From Arenicellales bacterium (lineage in GTDB: Bacteria; Pseudomonadota; Gammaproteobacteria; Arenicellales; JAJDZL01): a stretch of 64,000 bases of DNA. Shown here one piece after another: positions 53,745-62,990 of this stretch; within the stretch, counting starts at the first letter, position 1; each line of letters starts with the position of its first letter. A program made the position numbers and the translations under genes. A model generated the notes under the pieces. The model was given only the letters and a program-made list of their open reading frames with translations, did not search any database and had not been told where the DNA came from. Location: assembly GCA_958295885.1 (NCBI GenBank), contig OY282380.1, positions 558,001 to 622,000 on the forward strand, given 5' to 3'.

Positions 53745-54150
53745 ATCTGATTGAATCTTGAGCGGCTGATCATTGCCGTTGACGATGCAAACGGGTAGAG
53801 GCATTGTGACCTGATTGTTTTGGTTTGTAGCAGGACATTTTACCCGCTCCTTGACATTACATCGTCGATAGTCTATGGCGTAGGCATCGTTGAAGACACA
53901 CCAATTCTAGATGGGTAACGCAAATTTCAGATCCAAAGCCACTGCCGGGTGATGTCAGGCCATCATGAAGCGCAAGCCGGCGGCGCGGCGTAGCATTGGC
54001 ATTGAGATTGTCGTGTGCATCATACGTCAGTTGCGTTGCGAGTATCTGGAGGCCGAATAACCAATGGCGACGGTCAGCCGGCAATTGCTCAACGAAATGA
54101 TGGCCGAGCAGCGGGCGCAGTTCGCGGCGCTTCAAGCCAGAGGCGAAGTT
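53745..54150 (+). mobile_element. Methylase-containing remnant element, copy 2 (internally deleted)
   Basis: 53745-53967 matches 43590-43822. Then the methylase is cut from its GGCCATCAT codons straight to MKRKPAAR, so most of it is lost. The part at 54064-54130 (MATVSRQLLNEMMAEQRAQF, AALQARGE) matches 44500-44560. The element ends where the BMP pseudogene begins. Confidence 0.6.
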
Positions 54151-54156
54151 TCGCCA

Positions 54157-55021
54157 AGTCATTTAGTCAATCGGCGTACGAAGATGCTGAGCGATTCAAG
54201 CTTGAAACAGGAATTGAGTACAAAGAAACCGAAGTCTCTGATCAAAACGAAATTGAAGCAGCATTTCGTACCTTGATGCACAAGGCGCGACAATAATCGC
54301 CGGAATTGGCTTCCTATATGCGCCAGCGATTGAGAAAGCTGCTGTGGATTTTCCAAACATTTAATTCATTTTTTTTTGATGGAGTCGTCAAACTCCCGAA
54401 TGTTTGATCTATCGTGTTTAACGAGCATGAAGGATCTTTCTTGGTCGGCATGGCCGCAGCTCTCGTAACAAGAACCGGAAAAATCGGTTTTGTTGAGGGA
54501 ATGGACATTCCCTTGATCCGAAACTTTGGAGCCGGTTATGAAGAGGGTGCAAAATAAGTCATACCAGACACTGAAGTCTTTCGTAATATGACAGGTACGA
54601 CACCGAAAGCATGGAACGATCCCAACAGAGGCAGCAAACTTGCGCTGAGTCAAATTGAACGGGGTGCCGACGTTATTTTCGCAGCAGCTGGATTTACGGG
54701 CACCGGTGTATTTCAGGCAGCTCTGCAATTGAGCAAATTCGCAATTGGCGTAGATTCAAATCAAAACCATCTGCACCCAGGTACCATACTGACGTCCATG
54801 CTCAAGCGAGTCGACATCGCAGTCTACACATCATTTTCAGAAGCAAAATTCGGTACCTGGGACAGTGGAGTCCAAGTCTTAAGGCTCGCAGAAAACGGCG
54901 TAGGCTGGGCGCTTGATGAACACAACAGAATTCTGATCAGTCCAGAGGTAGAGGCAAGACTAGAACAGGCCGAGAAGGACATAATCAGCGGCAAAATTAT
55001 CGTCAAAGGGTATCAGGAATA
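54157..55021 (+). pseudogene. BMP/Med-family (basic membrane lipoprotein) solute-binding protein, broken
   Basis: Reads as a PnrA-like ABC binding protein: KSFSQSAYEDAERFKLETGI, EYKETEVSDQNE, then a stop; GIGFLYAPAIEKAAVDFPNI; FNEHEGSFLVGMAAALVTRT, GKIGFVEGMDIPLIRNFGAG; TAA where Tyr is expected at about 54556; and an intact end (MTGTTPKAWNDPNRGSKLAL ... FAIGVDSNQNHLHPGTILTS, MLKRVDIAVY). The signal peptide and first residues are missing, replaced by the remnant element. At least three stops or frame changes. The protein would have bound nucleosides or similar ligands. Confidence 0.85.
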
Positions 55022-55231
55022 GGCTTCCTCGGATTGACCGAAACTGAATTACCATACATTTCATCATACAGACCGTTTGAATGAAGCTGTAATATATAAT
55101 TTCTGCGCCACTAGGTGACTATAATAATGCAGTTCTTAAAGCCTCATAATTCTGAGTTGAGAGACGAAGAAGAGGCAGCATCTTCATCACTCAATTTCAG
55201 TTAAGTCCTATACAGGAAGGAAATTACATCA

Positions 55232-55510
55232 TTGGCTAGAACACCTCAATCGCGCAAACGCGCACGACAGAACGTAAAGCGGCGCGCTCGCAACATGAGT
55301 CAGCGCGCAGCGGTAAGAACTTACATCAAGAAATTTTATAAAGTGCTGGAAACTGGAAATCTGGAAGCTTCTATCTCAGCGTATAGAGCTGCATGTTCAA
55401 AAATTGACCGTAGCGCTCAGAAAGGACTTCAGCACAAAAACAAAGCTGCCAGGCTGAAAAGTCGAATGAACAATCGACTTAAGAATTTAGCTGATTCGAC
55501 CGCTAGCTAA
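55232..55510 (+). CDS. rpsT: 30S ribosomal protein S20
   Basis: 92-residue basic helical protein: ARTPQSRKRARQNVKRRARN, VRTYIKKFYKVLETGNLEAS and GLQHKNKAARLKSRMNNRLK are typical S20. It begins with TTG, as rpsT also does in Escherichia coli where the poor start supports autoregulation. AGGAAGGAA lies ahead at long spacing. In gammaproteobacteria it is normally beside and divergent from murJ; the orientation is kept here but 12 kb have come between. Confidence 0.95.
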   Translation: MARTPQSRKRARQNVKRRARNMSQRAAVRTYIKKFYKVLETGNLEASISAYRAACSKIDRSAQKGLQHKNKAARLKSRMNNRLKNLADSTAS

Positions 55511-55535
55511 TCGGAGAAATTAGATATTTCGGTAT

Positions 55536-55556
55536 GTTGAGGTTTATCACCTCAAC
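55536..55556. terminator. Convergent terminator between rpsT and dctM
   Basis: 8-bp stem GTTGAGGT / ACCTCAAC with a 5-nt loop, overlapping the dctM stop. No long T-run on either side, so termination efficiency is uncertain. Confidence 0.45.
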
Positions 55557-56883
55557 TACCGCCTCCACCACCGTATATCAATGACGGCAACCACAGTACT
55601 ATCTGTGGAAATATGATGATTAAGATCAGTCCGACCAGCTGCAGCACCATAAACTGCATCATCCCAAAATAAATATCCTTCAAATCCCATTCCGGGACCA
55701 CGCCTTTCAAAAAGTACGCGGACAATGCCACCGGCGGTGACAGCCAAGCGGTTTGTAGATTTACAGCAACCAAAATCGCAAACCACACCAGATTAAATTG
55801 AAGTTGATCCATTAAGGGAATCAGAATTGGCACAATAATCAAAACGATTGGCACCCACTCCAAAGGCCAACCAAGGAGAAAAATCAATGCCATCACCATC
55901 ATCAGAATCACATATCGATTGAGTTCCAAATCCAGTAAAAATTCGGTTAACATCAGAGGCGTGCCTAATCTTGAAAACACGGCACCGAAGAAGTTTGACG
56001 CAGCAACCAAAACCATGATCAATACTGTGATCTCTAATGTCTTGACAAGTGCGGTATACAGTTTTGTCCAATTCAATTTTCGATATGCGAGAGCGAGTAC
56101 CAGTGCCCCAAATGCTCCACATGCGGCGCCTTCAGTCGGAGTTGCCAGTCCGAACATGATGCTTCCTAGTGCAGAAAAGACTAAGAATGAAGGTGGAACT
56201 AAACCTAGAAAGAATTCACGCCAGACTTCTTTCATGTTTTTGGCACGCAGTTCCTTAGGTAACACCGGCCCCAAAGAAGGATTCAAATAACATCGAACTA
56301 ACGAATATCCGGTGTAAATCAAGGCCAACATAATACCCGGTATTACTGCTGCAGCAAACAAGTCAATCACTGGGATTTCCATCACTGGCCCCATGACGAT
56401 AAGCATGATGCTCGGCGGGATAAGAATACCTAGAGTTCCACCCGCTGTAATGGTTCCTGATGCCAGCCGAACATCATAATTGGAACGATTCATGGATTTT
56501 GCAGCCATGATTCCAAGTATTGTCACTGATGCCCCGACTATTCCCGTGGCGGCAGCAAAAATGGTCGAAACGAACAGAACAGCAACAAAAAGTGCCCCGC
56601 GTACGCGCGATAGCAATAGCTGTACAGCCGAAAATAGCCGTTCCATTAAGCCGGCCTGCTCCATCAAAATTCCCATGAATATGAACAGAGGTACAGCTGC
56701 AAGCGTCTGTTCCATCATCGTCGAATAAAACTGAAAAGTCATCAAATAAAAGACGACTTTTCCGAATCCCAGATAACCGAAAACAAATCCGAGGAAAATA
56801 AGTGTGAATGAAATTGGAAATCCCAAAAAGATCGCGAACAACATAACCGCGATCAGAAGAATTCCTAGAATTTCAGGAGGCAT
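55552..56883 (-). CDS. dctM: TRAP transporter large permease
   Basis: Twelve-helix ion-coupled permease subunit. ILGILLIAVMLFAIFLGFPI, FIFMGILMEQAGLMERLFSA, ASGTITAGGTLGILIPPSIM, LATPTEGAACGAFGALVLAL and LLGWPLEWVPIVLIIVPILI are standard DctM blocks. The ATG at 56883 is chosen because its A overlaps the dctQ stop (TAATG), giving coupling; a GTG at 56895 would add four residues. Works with the DctQ and DctP encoded upstream on the same strand. The -LGWPLEW- loop, seen in 2-oxoacid/mannitol-type TRAPs, agrees with the receptor class. Confidence 0.93.
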   Translation of the reverse strand: MPPEILGILLIAVMLFAIFLGFPISFTLIFLGFVFGYLGFGKVVFYLMTFQFYSTMMEQTLAAVPLFIFMGILMEQAGLMERLFSAVQLLLSRVRGALFVAVLFVSTIFAAATGIVGASVTILGIMAAKSMNRSNYDVRLASGTITAGGTLGILIPPSIMLIVMGPVMEIPVIDLFAAAVIPGIMLALIYTGYSLVRCYLNPSLGPVLPKELRAKNMKEVWREFFLGLVPPSFLVFSALGSIMFGLATPTEGAACGAFGALVLALAYRKLNWTKLYTALVKTLEITVLIMVLVAASNFFGAVFSRLGTPLMLTEFLLDLELNRYVILMMVMALIFLLGWPLEWVPIVLIIVPILIPLMDQLQFNLVWFAILVAVNLQTAWLSPPVALSAYFLKGVVPEWDLKDIYFGMMQFMVLQLVGLILIIIFPQIVLWLPSLIYGGGGGS

Positions 56884-57494
56884 TAAACTGGCCACTTACC
56901 GCGTGTTGCAGCGTGCACGCTCTTCAAGAACTCGGAAATACCCTGCATGATTAAGAAGAAAACGCCGAGTGGCAGTGCAGATTTGATTGGTGCCACGATC
57001 GGCATCCATGCAGTATCCATGCCTTTTTCGAGGCGAACCCAGGAAACACCTGCAAAATCAAGTGCCATCCAAAGAAAAACGAGCATTCCTGGAAAGTAAA
57101 AGAACAAGTAAAGACAAGCATCAACCGTTCCCTGTGTTTTAACGGAAAAGTTTCGATAGAGAAAATCTGCTCGAATGTGAACGCCTTTTGACAGCGCGTA
57201 ACCGGCACCCAGCATGAACATCGCTCCAAATATCATTCGACTGATATCGTAGACCCAGACGGTAGGAGCAATGAACACATACCTCATAAAAACCTCGTAA
57301 ACCATGACCGAAAACAGTGGTATTGTGGCTACACAGACGATGCGTCCAATCCACAGACTAATCGTGTCGATCCAACGAATCAGAAACCAGACAATATCGT
57401 TCATGCCGTCCGGCTTTTTCGAATAATCGCTAACTCGACGCTCTGCGATTAACTCGTCCGTTATATCTGTAACTTCTGGAGCTTCTTCACTCAT
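56883..57494 (-). CDS. dctQ: TRAP transporter small permease
   Basis: 203 residues, four hydrophobic helices (IGRIVCVATIPLFSVMVYEV, WVYDISRMIFGAMFMLGAGY, LYLFFYFPGMLVFLWMALDF, IKSALPLGVFFLIMQGISEF) with YEVFMRYVF after the first. Has an N-terminal cytoplasmic extension of about 35 residues, common in this subfamily. Middle gene of dctP-dctQ-dctM; overlaps dctM by one base. Confidence 0.9.
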   Translation of the reverse strand: MSEEAPEVTDITDELIAERRVSDYSKKPDGMNDIVWFLIRWIDTISLWIGRIVCVATIPLFSVMVYEVFMRYVFIAPTVWVYDISRMIFGAMFMLGAGYALSKGVHIRADFLYRNFSVKTQGTVDACLYLFFYFPGMLVFLWMALDFAGVSWVRLEKGMDTAWMPIVAPIKSALPLGVFFLIMQGISEFLKSVHAATRGKWPV

Positions 57495-57589
57495 TTGCTT
57501 AAATCAATAAAATTTGTTATGTGTAATACAAATTCTTTAGGTGAAAAAATACGAAATCTACAAGAACTGAATCTGAATCTTGAGAGTTA

Positions 57590-57623
57590 GAACCGCAAAT
57601 TACTACGTTATAACTTGCGGTTC
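57590..57623 (-). terminator. Attenuator hairpin between dctP and dctQ
   Basis: 9-bp perfect stem GAACCGCAA (57590-57598) and TTGCGGTTC (57615-57623), loop 16 nt, in the 168-nt gap after dctP; not followed by a strong U-tract. Likely limits transcription of the permease genes relative to the receptor or protects the dctP mRNA 3' end. Confidence 0.55.
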
Positions 57624-57662
57624 CAAAATCATTCAAAAAAAGGTCAGTCAAAATGGAATTAT

Positions 57663-58760
57663 CTACTTCTGTTTGGCGTAAGCCTGACCTAAGTTAGCAT
57701 TGGTGGTTTGCGCGCCTGCCCAAAACGGAACAGCGATATCTGCGAATTCCTTCATGGAATTCCAAACTTCCGCAAAAAACTCATTCGCTTCTTTATTTTC
57801 ATCCATGCTCTTTAAAACAGCGTTCATATACTCTGTAAAGTAATCTTCGGGCGTGTCATGCAAAATGACTCCATGATCTTCTACCAGCGATTTCAGGGCT
57901 TTTCCATTCTCGAAAATTCGATAAGCCAATGACTGAATCAACGAAGCATCAGCAGATACTTCCATTGCTTTTTGCTGGTGAGGAGTCAAGCTGTTCCAAA
58001 CGTCACGGTTGATGTAGAGATCTGCATTCACGACCACTTGATGCAAACCCTGCAAATAATAGTGCTTCAGCACTTTTTGAAAACCGAATACTGAATCGGG
58101 TTTTGGGCAACACCATTCAGCCGCATCGATCGTACCTTGTTCTAGAGCCGGCAGAATATCTCCGCCACCCATCGCGACCGCTGCGATTCCGATTTCTTTG
58201 TAAGTCTGGCCTGGTATACCAGGAGGTGTTCTAAAACGATATTTGCGGAAGTCTTCCATGCTATTGATCGGTTCCTTGAACCAACCAAGTGCTTCAGGAC
58301 CTACGGGTTGCAGCATTAAGCCTTTTATATTCATACCCATTTCATCCCAAAGTCGATCGTAGAGAGCTTTACCGCCGCCTTCCATATACCATGAGATCCA
58401 TGCAATGTTATCGATTCCAAGACCGGCTCCAGCCGTTGGAGAACCAAAAAGCATCGCTGCCGGATGATAACCAGACCAGTAATGAGTCCAAGCAAATCCT
58501 CCCTCAATTAGACCAGCGTTGACGGCTTCCAGTGTTTCCTTTACACCGACTACAGCCCCTGCCGGTAAAACTTCGATCTCTACTTCACCATTGGTTAAAG
58601 CAGTGACATTGTCTCCGAAACGTTTCAGCATCACTGTTTCATCCGCTGAAACGGGAATTACTGATTGAACTCGAATTACGGTTTTTGCTGAAACAACAGT
58701 TGGAACCATCAGTACCGCCATGATCGCGATCAGTCCAGTCAGCTTTCTGAAAAATGTCAT
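57663..58760 (-). CDS. dctP: TRAP solute-binding protein, TakP-like (2-oxoacid class)
   Basis: Periplasmic receptor. Signal peptide TGLIAIMAVLMVPTVVSAKT. GWFKEPINSMEDFRKYRFRT and GGGDILPALEQGTIDAAEWC align with the ligand-binding region of TakP-type receptors, where the Arg (in YRFRTPP) and the acidic DAxEW are characteristic for 2-oxo acids or related monocarboxylates. 365 residues, normal. First gene of a minus-strand dctPQM operon, with an AT-rich upstream region (58761-59025). Exact ligand not predictable. Confidence 0.9.
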   Translation of the reverse strand: MTFFRKLTGLIAIMAVLMVPTVVSAKTVIRVQSVIPVSADETVMLKRFGDNVTALTNGEVEIEVLPAGAVVGVKETLEAVNAGLIEGGFAWTHYWSGYHPAAMLFGSPTAGAGLGIDNIAWISWYMEGGGKALYDRLWDEMGMNIKGLMLQPVGPEALGWFKEPINSMEDFRKYRFRTPPGIPGQTYKEIGIAAVAMGGGDILPALEQGTIDAAEWCCPKPDSVFGFQKVLKHYYLQGLHQVVVNADLYINRDVWNSLTPHQQKAMEVSADASLIQSLAYRIFENGKALKSLVEDHGVILHDTPEDYFTEYMNAVLKSMDENKEANEFFAEVWNSMKEFADIAVPFWAGAQTTNANLGQAYAKQK

Positions 58761-59025
58761 GGAATGTTACCTCCTATATCTTAAATATCAATTATTTTTA
58801 ACAATTCTACGCAATATAACACTTTATTATTACAGTATTGCACGTACTACAAAATAAATATTAGTAGTTTTATGGGACAATTTATATGCACGATAGTGTA
58901 AAAAATGTTTGACTCATGAACGTAATCTAACTTTAAATCAGTACGTTAAAGCAACTCGCCTTAGCACCATCAACAAGATCAAAAACTAAATTCAACAAAG
59001 ACAAGATACATAAATCTCAATTCCT
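58761..59025. other. Divergent promoter region
   Basis: AT-rich 265-bp gap between dctP (minus) and the iron-sulfur protein gene (plus); it should hold promoters for both, but no motif was certain. Confidence 0.5.
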
Positions 59026-59052
59026 TTGGTTTCAAATAACGCACAGCAATCC

Positions 59053-59742
59053 ATGTCAGTGAAGATTTGGAGAGGTACCAAGTCCGGTTCATTTCAGACG
59101 TATTCTGTACCAATTCAAGCGCAGCAGACTGTTTTGGATATCGTTACCTACGTACAAAGATATTTAGATTCGAGCCTTTCTTATCGATTTTCCTGCAGAG
59201 TCGGCATGTGTGGAACCTGCGCTATGATGGTCAATGGAATTCCACGTTGGACCTGTCGCACTCAATCTTCAAAAATTCACAAGAAAAAGCAGATTGAAAT
59301 TGCGCCTTTGCGCAACTTTCCGATCATCAAGGACCTGGTCGTCGACATGGACGTATTTTTTGAGAAGTGGACAACAGCAGGGACATTTCAGTCCAACTCG
59401 ACGGAAATCACAAAATTTGCTCAGGTTGAACCTCAGAGTTCGAATCGTACGGCAGCAGACAGCGCGATTGAGTGCATAGGCTGTGGCGTCTGCTATGCAG
59501 CTTGCGATGTGGTACGCTGGAAACCGAATTATTTAGGCCCTGCTGCGCTGAACCGCGGGTGGTCGCTTTACAACGATGTCCGCTATGAACATCCCGATCG
59601 ATTACTTCGCAGTCTTACCTCAAACTCGGGGTGTCTGTCCTGCCATACTACACAGTCCTGCAGCAAATTTTGTCCCAAAGAACTAGATCCGTCTGCTTCG
59701 ATCGCGGGACTGAAAAGCAAGTCTGTACGGGTGCCCTTCTGA
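59053..59742 (+). CDS. SdhB/FrdB-like iron-sulfur protein
   Basis: Contains a plant-type [2Fe-2S] domain (YRFSCRVGMCGTCAMMVNG...C; about residues 50-75) and a [4Fe-4S]/[3Fe-4S] domain (IECIGCGVCYAACDVVRW, CLSCHTTQSCSKFCPKELDP). PIIKDLVVDMDVFFEKW is the usual link. These are the three clusters of succinate dehydrogenase/fumarate reductase iron-sulfur subunits. The ATG at 59053 is chosen because family members begin with a short stretch before KIWRGTKSGSF; a TTG at 59026 is possible. No flavoprotein or membrane subunit gene lies next to it, which is unusual; it may serve a nearby FAD-linked oxidase or an SdhA-like partner elsewhere. Confidence 0.85.
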   Translation: MSVKIWRGTKSGSFQTYSVPIQAQQTVLDIVTYVQRYLDSSLSYRFSCRVGMCGTCAMMVNGIPRWTCRTQSSKIHKKKQIEIAPLRNFPIIKDLVVDMDVFFEKWTTAGTFQSNSTEITKFAQVEPQSSNRTAADSAIECIGCGVCYAACDVVRWKPNYLGPAALNRGWSLYNDVRYEHPDRLLRSLTSNSGCLSCHTTQSCSKFCPKELDPSASIAGLKSKSVRVPF

Positions 59743-59804
59743 TTCACCCAATATCCCGCTGCATCCAATTCCCTTTGAGTTTCGGGCTGTCTGCATGTCG
59801 GACA

Positions 59805-61248
59805 CTACTTCAAAGATGGCAGGACTTTACCCGGGTTCATGATGTTTTTGACGTCAAGCGCCGTCTTGATCGAGTGCATGATGTTCAGCTCCGTCGCCGA
59901 CTTGAACTTTTTCATGTCTTCGGTCTTCAACAGTCCAATCCCATGTTCAGCGCTAAATGAACCATCAAGTCTGTCTGCGATTTCATGCACGATATCAGTC
60001 ACTTCATACCAACGATCAAAAAATTCGTCTCCGTCCATGTGCCGCGGCTGACTGATGTTGAAATGTATGTTGCCGTCCCCAATGTGCCCATAAACAAAGC
60101 AGCGAACGCCCGGGATCAAGCTCTCCAGCTGGGTGATCGTCGTACGAACGAATGTGGAAATCTCAGATAGCGGAACGCTGACATCATTCTTGATACTTTT
60201 GCCTTCGTAATTCTGAGCTTCAACAATGGCTTCTCGCAAGCGCCACATTTCGAATGCCTGCTGCTCACTCTGCGCAAGCACTGCATCCAGTATCAGCCCC
60301 TGACTGAACATTTGTTCTAAAAATTCTTCGTTGAGTTCACGACTGATTCCCTGTTGTGTACTGCTCACTGAGTTCCAAAAGCACATACCAGGGATAAGAC
60401 TCCGCAAAGAAGTCACGACACTCTGGAATTTTGTCGACGGCGGATTCGACGCAGACTCTCGACATCAGTTCAAAAGACGAAGCAAAGTCTGAAGTATCCT
60501 TGCGCGTTCTTGAAAACAGCTCCACCGCATCCTTAATGGAATCCACTGCTATTAAAGCGGTAGACCGATGCTGAGGAGCTGGAAACAGCTTGAGCACTGC
60601 CGCAGTAATAATGCCAAGAGTGCCTTCAGCGCCTATAAACAAATTCTTGAGATCGTAACCGGTGTTGTTTTTTCTCAGCGCATTGAGTCCATTCCAGACG
60701 CTGCCTTCTGGCAGAACGACCTCGATCCCCAGTACAAGGTCCCGTGCATTGCCGTATCTGAGAACATTGACGCCGCCTGCATTGGTAGAAAGATTTCCGC
60801 CAATCTGACAGGTGCCTTCCGCCCCCAAACTCAAGGGAAAATAAAGCCCCTTTTCCATTGCCGCTGCCTGCACGTTTGCGAGTATGCAGCCTGCCTCTAC
60901 TTCCATCGAATATCCAGCCGCATCGAGTCTGCGAACCCGATTCATCCTCTTTAGATTGAGGATGATGCTGTCAGCTGTAGAGACTGCACCTCCACATACG
61001 CCTGTATTTCCTCCTTGTGGAACAATTGATACATCGTTCCTGCAGCAATAATCCACAACTGCAGACACTTCGTCCGCTGATCCCGGAAAAACCACCGACA
61101 TGGCTGCACTGCTGAATTTGCCTCGGCGTTCCGTCAGATAGACAGATTCCGAATCAAATTCCTGAATCACGTTCCTCTCTCCAACGATTTTTGCGAGCTG
61201 CGATCTTATGGAGAGCGCTTGGTGTTCAGTCGTAGAACTTGAGTTCAT
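59805..61248 (-). pseudogene. FAD-linked oxidase (GlcD / D-2-hydroxyacid dehydrogenase type), frameshifted
   Basis: The first frame (61248-60337, 303 codons) is a FAD_binding_4 domain: VVPQGGNTGVCGG-type (SIVPQGGNTGVCGG), LGAEGTCQIGGNLSTNAGGV, RYGNARDLVLGIEVVLPEG, LFIGAEGTLGIITAAVLKLF. The second, in another frame (60416-59805), is the FAD-oxidase C domain: YGHIGDGNIHFNIS, GSFSAEHGIGLLK, KTALDVKNIMNPGKVL. The two overlap around 60340-60410, so a one-base indel joins them. No homopolymer is there to blame, so either the gene is broken or the read has an error. It would oxidise lactate, glycolate or 2-hydroxyglutarate. Flanked by TRAP operons for organic acids. Confidence 0.85.
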
Positions 61249-61350
61249 TGGATAAAGGCGCCATCCTCAGAATTTGATGATTAATAGGCATCGCAATTAC
61301 GATATATTTGAAATACATTCAAAATATATTATCTGACGGGAGATTTTTTT

Positions 61351-62370
61351 ATGAGAAAACTCAATTCTATTGTACTGGCGTGCATTTCTGCATTGATGTT
61401 ATTTGTCGCCGCAAATGCAAACGCCGATGTGCTCAAAATGAGCAGTCAGTGGACCGAAAACACACCTGGCGGTCAAGTCGACATCTGGTGGGCAGATCAA
61501 ATTAGAGAGGCAACCAACGGAGAAGTCGACATCAAAATATTCTGGGAAGGCGCACTCGGAAAAGGGAAAGAAAATCTCGGACTGATTCAGCAGCGTGCAA
61601 TTGAACTCACTGCGATGTCACCCGGATATTTTCCTTCTGAACTTCCTTTTCATGCGGCGCCGAACTCCATACCAATGGCGATGTCTGAAGTTGCACAAGC
61701 GACCGAGCTGATGGAACGACTGCTGCAGGAAGTGCCGGAATTTGACATGGAAGCTCAAAGAAATGGCATGAAGGCGCTATTTTTCCATCACTTGAATCCG
61801 TACAAACTGGTATGCAAGGAACAAATTACAAGCGTTGCCGATATGGAAGGCAAAAAAGTGCGAACCTGGGGCAAAGACATGCCAAGAATGGTGCAGGCGG
61901 CAGGTGCCGTCCCGATCACGCTGGGACTGCAGGAACTTTATGAAGGACTTTCCCGCGGAACGGTAGACTGCATCCCATTTTCCGTTGATCTTATGATCAG
62001 CTATAAGATTTACGAAGTCGCAAAACACATACATCACATTACGTTATGGGAAGGTCCAACCAACGCAGTTTGGATTGCCAGTGACGTCTGGAACGGATTT
62101 ACCGATGAACAGCGAAATATCATTCAGGATCTTTCGTTTCAAGCAGCGCGACGGGACCGCGACCAAGTGCTCGCCGCCGGTGAAGCCGCAGTCAGTGAGC
62201 TGGAAAAACAAGGTGTTCAATTCCATGATTTCCCCGCTGAAGAGGCTCAGAAATGGAGAGATGCAAATCCAGACTTCTTTGCTGACTTCATCGCAGAACA
62301 AGAAGCGTTAGGCCGTGGCGACGACGCCCGCAAAACGATCGAAATATGGAATGAAGTCGTAGGAAATTAA
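61351..62370 (+). CDS. dctP: TRAP solute-binding protein
   Basis: Periplasmic DctP-family receptor of 339 residues. Signal peptide NSIVLACISALMLFVAANAN, ADV. LKMSSQWTENTPGGQVDIWW, then NPYKLVCKEQITSVADMEGK, KVRTWGKDMPRMVQAAGAVP (the conserved Arg in KVRT) and LQELYEGLSRGTVDCIPFSV. First gene of a plus-strand operon with dctQ and dctM, with GGGAG (about 61338-61342) before the ATG. The sequence belongs to a different subgroup from the TakP-like receptor at 58 kb; ligand unknown. Confidence 0.92.
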   Translation: MRKLNSIVLACISALMLFVAANANADVLKMSSQWTENTPGGQVDIWWADQIREATNGEVDIKIFWEGALGKGKENLGLIQQRAIELTAMSPGYFPSELPFHAAPNSIPMAMSEVAQATELMERLLQEVPEFDMEAQRNGMKALFFHHLNPYKLVCKEQITSVADMEGKKVRTWGKDMPRMVQAAGAVPITLGLQELYEGLSRGTVDCIPFSVDLMISYKIYEVAKHIHHITLWEGPTNAVWIASDVWNGFTDEQRNIIQDLSFQAARRDRDQVLAAGEAAVSELEKQGVQFHDFPAEEAQKWRDANPDFFADFIAEQEALGRGDDARKTIEIWNEVVGN

Positions 62371-62398
62371 GCGAACTGCTTCTCACTTCCAACAACAG

Positions 62399-62438
62399 CG
62401 AGAGTCCCTCTGATCATTTGGGGGACTCGTCGCTTTTT
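62399..62438 (+). terminator. Attenuator/terminator between dctP and dctQ
   Basis: GCGAGAGTCCC pairs with GGGGACTCGTCGC (one bulge), followed by five T, 28 nt after the dctP stop and ahead of dctQ in the same direction. A partial terminator that would favour receptor over permease. Confidence 0.75.
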
Positions 62439-62461
62439 CCACCAGCATAATCGGCAGATAC

Positions 62462-62989
62462 ATGACTCCCGGGCAGGTTCTTCTGCAGATTACCCGCACT
62501 AGCGCCATATTGTCCGGCGTTGCAATTCTGCTGATGATGCTGGCAGGCGCGGCGGATGTCATCGGCACCAATTTGGATGTGGTCGGGCTCAGAAGTCGCC
62601 CAATTCCTGCGACGTTTGAATTCATGGGAGCGATGATGGTTGTCACCGTGTTTCTCGCCGCATCTTTTGCTCAGCATAAACGCAGACACATTCGAGTTGA
62701 GCTGCTGGTTCGAATGATGCCGGCATTCTGGCAGAAAGTTGCCGATATCGTGCAGTACGCATTGGCAGTCTGCGTATTTGGACTTATCGCTCGATATACA
62801 TGGCCCGCTGCCATCCATGCCTTCAATGTCGGCGAGTACGCAACTGGTCTGATTAATTTTCCCCTTTGGCCGGCACGTTTTGTTTTGGCATTTGGCGCGA
62901 CGCTCATGACCATTCAGTGCCTGTTCGACATGCTTGGCGTTGTCTTCAAGCAGTTCCGGACTGGAACACAAGAGGACGGTCTGTACTGA
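62462..62989 (+). CDS. dctQ: TRAP transporter small permease
   Basis: 175 residues with four hydrophobic helices (SAILSGVAILLMMLAGAADV, PATFEFMGAMMVVTVFLAAS, VADIVQYALAVCVFGLIARY, PARFVLAFGATLMTIQCLFD). The AxQHKRRHIRVELLVRM loop after the second helix is conserved in DctQ. Stops one base before the dctM start. Confidence 0.9.
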   Translation: MTPGQVLLQITRTSAILSGVAILLMMLAGAADVIGTNLDVVGLRSRPIPATFEFMGAMMVVTVFLAASFAQHKRRHIRVELLVRMMPAFWQKVADIVQYALAVCVFGLIARYTWPAAIHAFNVGEYATGLINFPLWPARFVLAFGATLMTIQCLFDMLGVVFKQFRTGTQEDGLY

Positions 62990-62990
62990 G

